From Stomorhina lunata (Eukaryota > Arthropoda > Insecta > Diptera > Rhiniidae), in the NCBI GenBank assembly GCA_933228675.1, contig OW121742.1, positions 14,055,975 to 14,119,974 on the forward strand: DNA of 64,000 nt. The letters are read 5' to 3'. Shown here piece after piece: positions 12,501 to 31,100 of the stretch. The first letter of the stretch is position 1, and every line of letters begins with the position of its first letter. The position numbers and the translations under genes were made by a program. The notes below the pieces were generated by a model. It saw only the letters and a list, made by a program, of their open reading frames with translations. It did not search any database and was not told the DNA's origin.

Positions 12501-13307
12501 AGAAAATTTTTTGTAAAAAAATTTCTATAGAAAATTTTTCATAAAAAAATTTCTATAGAAAATTGTTCATAAAAAAAGTTCTATAGAAAATGTTTCATAA
12601 AAAAAGTTCTATAGAAAATGTTTCATAAAAAAAGTTCTATAGAAAATGTTTCATATAATTTTTCTATATATTTCGTACAAAAATTTCTTTAGAAAATGTT
12701 TAATAAAAAAATTTCTATTTACAATTTTTCTACATAAAATTTTTTTATAAAAAAAGAATTTTAATTTCAAAAATTAAAATGTTTCATAAAAAAATTTTGT
12801 TCAGTAAATTTTTTTGATATTATAAAGGCTTGAAATTTATAAAGGCTTTACCTATATTTTTAGCGTTAATGCCATTCTTGATCATTCGTGCTGTAAAATG
12901 CAATGTTTTCCATCCTCCAAATATGAAAAATAATACAGTCGTTGTCATGGCCCAGCAGGGAACATTGAATTTCAAACGATAGGGATTGTATTGCCATGTA
13001 TTAACCAAAGGCATTACACCAAAAATGTGAGCAAGACATAAGCCTATGAAAAACAGGATATAAAAACCACAAAAAGGAAAACGTACATGTATAAATATAT
13101 ATATTGAAAAAATTTAAATAGGATAATGCTTGGATAATACCATATTCATATATATTTCCACTTACTTGGCCTAAAGGCACTATGAAAAGTGTCCAAATTT
13201 TTAAATTCCTCCACAGAATGTAAAACGAAAAAATTTCGTGAGACTTCTTTAATAAAATTATAATTCTTTTGCCATTTTTCCCAAATTGATTTTATGTCAT
13301 AGCTCAT
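981..13307 (-). CDS. Gr61a: Gr61a-like sugar gustatory receptor, 5' part (exons 1-5)
   Basis: Five minus-strand exons join in phase: exon 1 13307-13166 (ATG at 13307), exon 2 13043-12852 (or its duplicate 8437-8246), exon 3 4045-3851, exon 4 3681-3512, exon 5 1103-981. They give 274 codons; exons 6-9 lie left of the window. The N-terminus reads EFKNLDTFHSAFRP and runs into SLCLAHIFGVMPL across the exon 1/2 join. Exon 3 has ARNWPQLIKHW and MPPYKPPKWSL; exon 5 has FTFIWNFLDFFIM and LGLATRFEQF. These match the Drosophila Gr61a pattern as remembered more closely than Gr64. Drosophila Gr61a contributes to glucose sensing. The product should be a seven-transmembrane subunit of a cation channel. Oddities: a 4.6-kb tandem duplication covering exon 2 and part of exon 3, a mariner element in intron 4, and satellite-filled introns. 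Whether it still makes a normal transcript is unknown. Orthology rests on memory of the family, without a search. Confidence 0.8.
1146..2449 (+). mobile_element. mariner/Tc1-superfamily transposon, apparently full length
   Basis: Imperfect terminal inverted repeats match at 25 of 27 positions (1148-1174 against the reverse complement of 2421-2447), both starting gggtgtttttt and ending gaggtatagaact. TA dinucleotides flank the element at 1144-1145 and 2450-2451, as expected for TA target duplication. One uninterrupted transposase frame fills the interior, with an AATAAA at about 2364. The element lies in intron 4 of the minus-strand Gr61a-like gene and reads opposite to it. The exact outermost two bases of each end are uncertain. 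Confidence 0.85.
1258..2343 (+). CDS. mariner-type DDxD transposase
   Basis: The 361-aa protein starts at the ATG at 1258; the frame is open upstream to 1240, but only from a TTG. The N-terminal part (MNRLTKEQR to about residue 115) looks like the paired helix-turn-helix DNA-binding region. The catalytic core shows D159 in FSDEAHF, D252 in EQDGATCHTAH and D289 in PPRSCDLTPLDYFLWG. The spacing between the second and third Asp is 36 residues, so it is not the classic DD34D mariner pattern but a related IS630-Tc1-mariner lineage with a DDD triad. Length is normal for the group and no stop or frameshift is visible. It would cut and paste DNA between its own inverted repeats. Codon use is visibly less AT-rich than the surrounding DNA, which fits a recent arrival. 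Activity is not shown. Confidence 0.9.
   Translation: MNRLTKEQRLQIVQIYFENNGSVREVYRKLRPFYGRHNRPSDQLIRLTMDRFRTTFTLCDNTHPQRRRTVRTEETIAAVEQSVEEDPNESIRHRAQQLELCPSTLWKILRKDLGLRPYKIQLVQELKPRDHAMRRDFGVWAENDIDLDADFHSKILFSDEAHFWLNGYVNKQNYRIWSEENPHETLETPLHPQKLTVWCALWAGGVIGPYFFRNNAGESVTINGDRYRAMITDYFVPQLDGMNVDELWFEQDGATCHTAHVTIDLLKETFDERIISRNGPVNWPPRSCDLTPLDYFLWGYVKSLVYANKPETLGDLEANICGVIANIRPHMLEKVVENWTCRIGFIRASRGGHMPEIIFKH
2521..2550. repeat. Perfect 12-bp hairpin
   Basis: aataaagtggac and its exact reverse complement gtccactttatt are separated by six bases, ttgttt. It stands alone in intron 4 of the Gr61a-like gene just right of the mariner insertion. No function can be assigned; it may be the end of an old element. 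Confidence 0.6.
2838..3438. mobile_element. MITE-like element with terminal inverted repeats
   Basis: The sequence tatatctgtggcaatat at 2838 returns as its exact reverse complement ending at 3438. The similarity continues imperfectly inward for about 25 more bases, through cttaagtcga on both sides. The 601-bp element has no open frame. It lies in intron 4 of the Gr61a-like gene. This is a structural call; no family name is recognised. Confidence 0.6.
4080..4918. repeat. AT-rich satellite, degenerate
   Basis: Degenerate copies of units such as gaaaatttttcgatataaa and aatttttctttacaaaattt fill intron 2 of the Gr61a-like gene. A near-identical duplicate is at 8680-9517. The TA run at 4919-4944 closes its right side. 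Confidence 0.75.
4945..6425 (+). mobile_element. Helentron/DINE-like non-autonomous element
   Basis: After a TA microsatellite (4919-4944) comes a non-coding core (4945-5590) and then about five tandem copies of a 132-bp unit between 5593 and 6235. Each unit has gtaaactgtacatttgatc, agcaaagttgttgcgcatga, and gacaggtggcgc. Near the right end is a short hairpin, CCGAG-caagg-CTCGG (6397-6411), followed by tctaccaggtac. Microsatellite, core, tandem repeats and a 3' hairpin is the layout known for DINE-1/Helentron-type elements of flies. No helicase is encoded. A 61-aa open frame at 5802-5987 is one repeat unit and is not a gene. The assignment is structural inference. Confidence 0.55.
6426..8200. 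repeat. Satellite array, 28-bp period
   Basis: The core tttctatagaaaatttttca followed by t and a run of A repeats with a 28-bp period. It is nearly perfect between 7610 and 8050. A non-satellite spacer at 7370-7540 interrupts it, and blocks 6426-6720, 6725-7080 and 7140-7360 look like successive copies of one higher-order block. The core holds the palindrome tttctatagaaa. It lies in intron 2 of the Gr61a-like gene. Confidence 0.85.
8246..8437 (-). CDS. Duplicate exon 2 of the Gr61a-like gene
   Basis: This 192-nt exon is identical in product to the exon at 12852-13043 and keeps its acceptor AG and GTAAAG donor. Only 45 bp of its upstream intron survive before the duplication junction, so a branch point may be missing. 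It encodes the first membrane segments (HIFGVMPLVNTW to GINAKNI). Because it is a multiple of three with phase 1 at both ends, including both copies of exon 2 would insert 64 residues in frame. Confidence 0.75.
8483..8645 (-). pseudogene. Truncated duplicate of exon 3, Gr61a-like gene
   Basis: This is the first 163 nt of the 195-nt exon 3. It has an intact acceptor (ttttcag) at its right edge but is cut at the duplication junction before the donor, ending after SLRKQLRT. Read-through meets a stop about 29 codons later, near 8395. If spliced in, it would truncate the receptor before the third membrane segment; it must be skipped for a full product. Confidence 0.85.
8680..9517. repeat. AT-rich satellite, duplicate of 4080-4918
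   Basis: This is the right-hand copy of the degenerate satellite in intron 2 of the Gr61a-like gene. It differs from the left copy by single bases and small indels. Confidence 0.75.
9518..9579. repeat. TA microsatellite
   Basis: Thirty-one TA units stand here against thirteen in the paired copy at 4919-4944. This is the largest single difference between the two duplication copies. Confidence 0.95.
9580..11056 (+). mobile_element. Helentron/DINE-like element, duplicate copy
   Basis: This is the same core, 132-bp tandem repeats and CCGAG/CTCGG hairpin as 4945-6425, carried along by the 4.6-kb tandem duplication and so not an independent insertion. Confidence 0.55.
11057..12820. repeat. Satellite array, 28-bp period, duplicate copy
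   Basis: This is the right-hand copy of 6426-8200 with the same core tttctatagaaaatttttca. It has lost about one 28-bp unit in the perfect stretch, as expected from slippage after duplication. Confidence 0.85.
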
Positions 13308-13790
13308 GCTTATTTTTGGATATCAGGACAAAAGCAGCACTTCTTTACTCCTTTCAATTTAAAATTCAACTGCTTGAAAGTGTTAATTTTATTTGCAAAT
13401 TTTATTTAATTTGGAACCGTAAATATTTTGAGTTTGCATGTTGATTTTTGTTAAATGATAAATTATTAAATACAATTTAATTAAATGTTTTCAAATAATA
13501 TTTACTTTAACTTTAAGTGTAAATTAATTTGAACTAACAGCCGCCTAATAATTATTGTCGAAAAAATGACTAAATTTATTTTATCATTGTAAAAGTTTTT
13601 CACGAGTTGTTTAAATATTTGCTTATGGCCAATTAACAATTAAATGAATAAAAAATCAAATTTATTACCTTTTTTGAAGTTAACTTAATTTTAAATGATT
13701 TTTGTAAACTGTATTTTACGATTTTGCAATATTTATGGTTTATTTGTTCAACAATTAATTTTAACCAGAAACTTTAAAAAAATATTCTAA
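13308..13790. other. Spacer upstream of the Gr61a-like gene
   Basis: This is AT-rich non-coding DNA directly upstream of the minus-strand ATG. It should contain the promoter of the Gr61a-like gene, but no convincing TATA box or initiator could be chosen. No open frame of note is present. Confidence 0.5.
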
Positions 13791-16700
13791 TATATAATAT
13801 TTCTATAGAAATTTTTTATATGAAAAATTTTCTATAGAAATTTTTTATATAACAAATTTTCTATAGAAATTTTTATATGAAAAATTTTCTATAGAAAGTT
13901 TTTATATGAAAAATTTTCCTTCAAAAAGAATGACTACTCGCATTTGATCCCAAATCTGTTACATTTATTTATTAATGTAACAGACCAATTTATTGATAAA
14001 AAGCCAAAAATTGTTTGCGGAGACACCAAAATTCCTCGAATTTTCTATAGAAATTTTTTATATGAAAAATTTTCTATAGAAATTTTGTATATGAAAAATT
14101 TTCTATAGAAATTTTTTAAAAAAATATAAAAATAGAAATTTTTTATATGAAATATTTTCCATAGAAATTTTTTATATGAAAAATTTTCTATAGAAATTTT
14201 TTAATATGAAAAATTTTCTACAGAAATTTTTAACTGAAAAATTTTCTATAGTAAATTTTTTATATGAAAAATTTTCTATAAAAATTTTTTATATGAAAAA
14301 TTTTCTATAGAAATTTTTGATATGAAAAAGTTTCTATAGAAATTTTTAAAAGAAACATTTTCTATACGATTTTGCAATATTTATGGTTTATTTGTTCAAC
14401 AATTAATTTTAACCAGAAACTTTAAAAAAATATTATAATATATAATATTTCTATAGAAATTTTTTATATGAAAAATTTTCTATATAAATTTTTTATATGA
14501 AAAATTATCTATAGAAATTTTTTATATGAAAAATTTTCTATAGAAATTTTTTAGAAAATATAAAAATAGAAATTTTTTATAGAAATTTTTTATGTGAAAA
14601 ATTTTCTACAGAAATTTTTATATGAAAAATTTTCTATAGTAAATTTTTTATATGAAAAATTTTCTATAAAAATTTGTTATATGAAAAATTTTCTATAGAA
14701 ATTTTTGATATGAAAAATTTTCTATAGAAATTTTTAAAAGAAAAATTTTCTATACAAATTTTTTATATGAAAAATTTTCTATAGAAATTTTTATATGAAA
14801 AATGTTCTATAGAAATTTTTATATGAAAAATTTTCTATAGAAATTTTTGTATTATAAATTTTCTTTAGAAATTTTTATATGACAAATTTCTTAAAGAAAT
14901 TTTATATGAAAAAATTTTTATATGAAAAATTTTCTATAGAAATTTTTTATATGAAAAATTTTCTGTAAAAATTTCCTATAGAAAGTAAATTTTTGAAAAA
15001 TTTCCTATAAAAAGTTAATTTTTGAAAAATTTGCAATAAAAAGAAAATTTTTGAAAAATTTTTATATAAAAAATTTTCTATAGAAATTTTTATATTATAA
15101 ATTTTCTTTAGAAATTTTTATATGAAAAATTTGTTAAAGAAATTTTTATATGAATAATTTTTTATATGAAAAATTTTCTGTAGAAATTTTTATATTATAA
15201 ATTTTCTGTAGAAATTTTTATATTATAAATTTTCTTTAGAAATGTTTATATGAAAAATTTGTTAAAGAAATTTTTATATGAAAAATTTTTTATATGATTT
15301 ATTTGATTTATTATTTATTTGATTTATTATTTATTTTCTATAGAATTTTTTTATATGAAAAATTTTCTGTAGAAATTTTTTATATGGAAAATTTTCTATA
15401 GAAATTGTTTATATGAAAAATTTTCTATAGAAGTTTTTTATATGAAAAATTTTCTATAAAAATTTTTTATATGAAAAATTTTCTATAGAAATTTTTTATA
15501 TGAAAAATTTTCTATAAAAATTTTTTATATGAAAATTTTTTATAAAAATATTTTATACGAAAAATTTTCTACAGAAATTTTGTATATGAAAAATTTTCTA
15601 TAGAAATTTTGTATATGAAAAATTTTCTATAGAAATTTTTTATATGAAAAACTTTTTATAATAATTTTTTATGCGAAAAATTTTCTATAGAAATATTTTA
15701 TGCGAAAAATTTTCTATAGAAATATTTTATGCGAAAAATTTTCTATAGAAATATTTTATACGAAGAATTTTCTATAGAAATTTTTTATATGAAAAATTTT
15801 CTATAAAATTTTTTTATTTGAAAAATGTTTTTTTTATACGAAAAATTTTCTAAACTAATTTTTTTATGAAAAATTTTCTATAGAAATTTTTTTCTAAAAA
15901 AATTTTCTATAGAAATTTTTGTATTAAAAACTTTCTGTAAAAATTTTTATATGAAAAATTTTCTATAGAAATTTTTTTATGAAAAATTTTCTATAGAAAT
16001 TTTTCTATGAAAAATTTTCTTTAGAAATTTTTGTATAAAATATTATCGATAGAAATTTTTATATGAAAAATTTTTTATAGAAGTTTTTATATGCAAATTT
16101 TATATAAAAAATTTCTATAGAAATTTTTAAGTGAAAAATTTTCTATAGAAATTTTTTATATTAAAATTTTTCTATAGAAATTTGTATACGAAAAACTTGT
16201 TATAGAAATTTTTATGTAAAAAATTTTTTATAGAAATTTTTATATGAAAAATTTTCTGTAGAATTTTTTATATGAAAAATTTTCTATAGAAATTTTTTAT
16301 ATGAAAAATTTTCTATAGAAATTTTTTTTATGAAACATTTTCTAAAAAAATTTTTTATATGAAAAATTTTGTATAGAAATTTTTATGTGAAAAATTTTCT
16401 ATAGAAATTTTTATATGAAAACTTTTCTATAGAAATTTTTTATATGAAAAATTTTTAAGAGAAATTTTTTATACGAAAAAATTTTTTCAGGTATAAATTT
16501 TCTAGAGAAATTTTTATCTATAGAAATTTTTATATGAAAAATTTTCTATAAAAATTTTTATATGAAAATTGTCTATAGAAATTTTTATATGAAAAATTTT
16601 CTATAGAATTTTTTTAAAGGAAAAATTTTCTATAGAAATTTTTTATATGAAAAATTTTCTATAGAAATTTTTTGTATGAAAAAATTTCTGTAGAAATTTT

Positions 16701-17255
16701 TATATGAAAAATTTTCTATAGAAATTATTATATGAACAATTTTCTTTAAAAATTTTTATATGAAAAATTTTCTTTAAAAATGTTTATATGAAAAATTTTC
16801 TATAGAAATTTTTATATGAAAAATTTTCTATAGAAATTTTTATATGAAAAATTTTCTATAGAAATTTTTATATGAAAAATTTTCTATAGAAATTTTTATA
16901 TGAAAAATTTTCTATAGAAATTTTTATATGAAAAATTTTCTATAGAAATTTTTATATGAAAAATTTTCTTCAGAAATTTTTATATGAAAAAATTTCTATG
17001 GAAATTTTTATATAAAAAATTTTCTTAAGAAGGTTTTTCTATATCAATTTTTATATGAAAAATTTTCTATAGAAATTTTTATATGAAACACTTTCTATAA
17101 AAATTTTTATATGAAAAATTTTCTATAAAAATTTTTATATTAAATATTTTCTACACAAATTTTTATATGAGAAATTTTCTATAGAAATTTTTCTACGGAA
17201 ATTTTTATATGAAAAATTTTCTATAGAAATTTTTTATACGGAAAATTTAGTTTCA
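13790..17255. repeat. Satellite array between divergent receptor genes
   Basis: Units of about 28-29 bp with cores gaaaaattttctatagaaat and tttttatatg repeat about 110 times. The most regular stretch is 16800-16970. The segment tacgattttgcaatatttat is found at both about 13718 and 14364 with the same following bases, so part of the array has been segmentally copied. It fills the shared upstream region of the Gr61a-like (minus) and Gr64a (plus) genes. The unit centre tctatag gives a dyad with arms aaaattt/aaatttt. Confidence 0.9.
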
Positions 17256-17630
17256 ACATTTTTCATACTCTACGTATAATGAATATTTAATTACAATTTT
17301 ATATAATTACCAATCATACGCAACCAAATTCATTTTAACATAATCCCCAACTTTAATATTCTTTTAACAGTTGGGACTACAAAATAAAACATGGTGGTTT
17401 TCATATGGTCACCTTAAATGCAATTGTTTATCCAAAAATGTTGCACAACATTTTACACCTTTACACGTTGTTTTCACTTTTGCAATATTTGCATGACAAT
17501 CGTTTATAATAACCCACTATTTACAATAGTTCCAGACTAAACGCTATTTACTTAATCAAATATTTATAATGTTGTGGTATTTTATGTTGAAAATAATGAA
17601 ATTAAAAAAACTATTCATTGTCTGTTAGAG

Positions 17631-17637
17631 TATAAAA
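17631..17637 (+). promoter_or_regulatory. TATA box of the Gr64a orthologue
   Basis: The sequence gagtataaaaact contains TATAAAA 82 bp before the ATG at 17719. A start about 30 bp downstream would give a 5' leader of roughly 50-60 nt. It stands just outside the satellite array, in a 380-bp stretch of unique sequence (17256-17640). Confidence 0.55.
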
Positions 17638-17718
17638 ACTATAGCGAAATTTAAAACAACTTTCATTGGCCTTAAAGAGGTTTTGGAGGAAACTACTTTC
17701 ATATCCGTTTCCATAAAA

Positions 17719-27482
<9,764 letters not shown>

Positions 27483-28120
27483 AACTAACAACAAATTAAT
27501 AAATATGTTCAACAAATAAAAATGTTAAAATCTATGTCATACGACACTCCCATTTTGTAAAATATCAAGAATGGTTTTTAATATTTTCAAATAAATTGCA
27601 TACTTCAGTGTTTGTACAAAAAAAAATTTGCAAGAAATAAAAGACATGTCATGACATATTTTATAAAAAATATAATACAATAGTTTTAATTCAACTTTAA
27701 AAAAAGAACAAACAACCCTCGTTAGTTAGAGGGAGATATTCAACAGGAAGGACTCGCCTGCACGAACTATTGCTCTAATATCAGTCACATTTAATTTTCA
27801 TTTGTCTGACAAATTAAGCCAAGACACGCAAAATTTACTCGTTCAGTCAGTTATTTCTGCAAGTCGATTGGAAGCCATCATCACTAAACTTTTTTCCGCT
27901 TATTTTAGTTGATTTTATTACTTTTACTTGAAAACATTGACAGAGACAGTTTTGTACAGTTTTGTATTGTAAATTATTTCCTTTTTTCTTTAATTTTTTT
28001 TGTTCATTTTCTTTATTTAATTTACTTTTGTTTCCGTTTTATTTACTCAAGTTTATTTGTTACGAGCGAAAAATAATTGTTATTTTATTCATTTTGACAA
28101 GAAGTCGAGGAGGCAATTCA
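27483..28120. other. Spacer between Gr64a and Gr64b
   Basis: Only 638 bp separate the Gr64a stop from the Gr64b ATG. The Gr64a 3' end has AATAAA at about 27497 and 27515. A possible initiator-like tcagtt lies at about 27847. No satellite is present, which makes this one of the few compact spacers in the window. Confidence 0.5.
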
Positions 28121-31100
28121 ATGGAGAAACAAACATTTCATCAAAGTGTAAGAAGAAGTACGTTCGTCTGGGTGATGGATATGTATAACATACTCGCATA
28201 TGAGAGATATACTAGATTGGTTCGAAAAAAAAAGTTGAGTCAGTCACCCCCTAGGATTAAAGATAATGTAAAAATAGTTCTAAAAAAAAATTGTATTTTT
28301 TTACCACGCCTACAAACACCGCCCTTTTTGTATTTTGTTAACTGTGTCGCCATCTTTAGTCCGATCATAACACTTTATACATCGATCTTCAGGGCTCTGT
28401 AAGGGCTACCTTTATCTTTTTGATTGTATTTCACAACCTCGTCAATTTCTAATCATAACCTTTTAAAATTCGAGTCGTACCCACCCTAATCAAATCGGGT
28501 AAAAATCTAGTTTTTAAAAGTTATGACTAATAATAAAGTGCTAGTTCTTCAATTCCTACTCTTTTGAAGGATGACCAAGTATTTACCAACCCGGTTGATA
28601 AAGCCAACCTTCTAGCTGAATTATTTGCAAGTAATTCACTCTTGCCGGAAAGCGACCAACCACTGCCAGGGCTTGAAAGGGTATCTGTAACTATGCCAAC
28701 GATATTTTTTCGAGCTCGTGCAGTTAAGAGGGTTTTATCGAATCTCAACATAAACAAGTCTTCAGGGCCGGATGGTATTCCAGCGCTGGTCTTGAAGCAG
28801 TGCTCTTCGACGCTAGCTCGTCCATTAGCAAACCTCTTCAGTACCTTATACCATGCCGGTGAATTTCCTATGTGTTGGAAGGTTGCTAATGTAACGCCAA
28901 TCCCTAGAAAGGGTGAGGCTAACAACCCTGACAATTACCGACCAATAGCGATTTGTTCAGCACTTTCCAAAGTAATGGAGAGTATGGTAAATTACCATCT
29001 GGTTAAATATTTAGAGTCTTACAACTTACTAAGCGACCGCCAGTATGGATTTCGTAGGGGGCGCTCTACGGGGGACCTACTAGCATTCCTATCAGAAAAA
29101 TGGTGCCGTTCCATTCACCATTTTGGCGAAAGTAAAGTTGTGGCTCTTGATATTTCCAAGGCGTTCGATAGAGTGTGGCATGGTGCACTTTTATCAAAAC
29201 TTGTTGCTTTTGGTGTAGGTAATACCTTCTCTCGATTTATATCGAGCTTTCTCAGGGATCGTACTATAAGAGTTGTTGTAGATGGGGTCTCATCAAACGA
29301 GTTCAAGATCAATTCAGGGGTACCGCAAGGCTCTGTTCTTTCTCCTACTCTATTTCTTATATTCATTAACGATCTTCTATGTCAAACTTCCAATCCTATC
29401 TATTCTTTTTCAGATGATAGTAACATTTGCCATTCGTATTCATTTAATCATAGACCGGATCTTCCGCAGATTGTGGCTATGAGATAAAACATGAATGAAT
29501 CATTAAATCGCGATCTCGAAACCGTTTCCAAATGGGGACGTGTAAATAGAGTCGACTTTAATGCACGCAAGACCCAGTGTTGTATGCTTACGCATAAACG
29601 CACGGCAGATCACGTTACTTCATCTGTATCCATGGATGGTGTAAATATTCAGGAATCAGATGCTCTTGATGTTCTGGGCATGAGAATTCAATGTGATGTC
29701 CGTTGGATTAAGCACATCTTTCAAGTGTCGAAAGAAGCATTCAAGTGCCTAGGTTTTCTAAAACGGTGTAAGAGATACTTCACTCCAACTGATCTCCTTA
29801 AAATTTACACCACCTATATCCGACCAAAAATGGAATACAACTCTCATGTATGGGTCGGTGCTTCAAAGTCTATTTTGGAGCTTCTCGACCGCGTACAGGG
29901 GAGGGCGAAAGTGCTTATCGGTGACAGTAGGGTATCCAACTCTATTGACTCACTGGAGCACCGCCGCAATGTGGGTTGCATAACACTGTTCTATCGGTAC
30001 TACTTTGGAATGTGTTCTAACGATATCAGGGACCTCGTTCCCGAAACCCGAAGATTCTTACGCAGCACACGTCAATCCGTTAGATCACATGCATTTGTGG
30101 TTGATTGTCCAGTGGACCGAACAACACACTATAGAGAAAATTCGTTCTTTAGCCGTACAGTACGTATGTGGAACTCACTTCCCGCAGAAGTTTTTCCTGA
30201 CAGTTGCAATATAGGAAAATTCAAATCTAATGTCCCTCTTTCCTCCTTCCCACAACCTATTTTCCTAGTTCCAACACAATGCATAGCATAAGTAGGGGTC
30301 ATCCCCTGAGTGCTGGTCCTTAATAAAAAAAAAAAAAAAAAATGTCATGATCGGAACAAAATACTAAAAGGGCGGTATTTGTAGGCGTGGTAAAAAAATA
30401 ATAAAATATTTTTTGGAATTGTTTTAACATTATTTTTAATTCTATGGGGCGACTGACGTACCTTTTTTTTCTTGTATGGAAGGCGAACCGCTCTAAGATA
30501 TAGGTACTCGTATATGAGAATATTATTTAAAACTTAGCCTCTTATTCATGAACGAAAAATAAAGTTATGATAAATTTATAAATAAAAGTTTTCATAGAAA
30601 AATTCTACAAAATGCCTCTGGTAATTTTATATTTCGTTTATGAATTAGGTAGGGGTTAATAGGTAGGGGGAGAATAGCTAAGTGAAAATTCTTAAAAATC
30701 GTTCTTTTATGGTTTGAGAGTTGAAAATGTTGAGATTTTAAAATAAAATTTATGAAAGTCATGTCAAATTTATTTTTTGTTCATGTTAATACCAATGAAC
30801 CGTTTTATTACCCTATTCCTAATTAACATGCCGAGTTTTTAACCTTTTCTTTCCATTTAGGTTAATTTTTTAATAATAAATTAATAATAATTTCTTAATA
30901 AAAATAATAATAAATTCGAGTATAACTAGCAATGACAAAAAAATTTCGCAACCTCATTTAGGTCTGTCAAAAATGGTCCCTTCAGAGATTTAAAGTCATT
31001 ATGACTTAATAATACTATTTACTACATTCCACCCACTGTCAAATTTTTGCTGAGAAACAACTGCTTCGAGCTTTTACCCAACACATCGCAACATCATTCA

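Larger units (their letters stand above)
8483..13088. repeat. 4.6-kb tandem duplication, right copy
   Basis: This is the second copy of the unit at 3883-8482, about 4606 bp. Its right end at 13088 continues into unique intron 1 and exon 1 of the Gr61a-like gene, so this copy is joined to the promoter-side exon. Its left end cuts exon 3 short at 8483. Confidence 0.9.

Noticed and set aside
27962..28402. 146-codon plus-strand frame as a separate gene
   Set aside because: Only 28121-28157 is coding, as exon 1 of Gr64b; the rest is leader, intron and inverted repeat.
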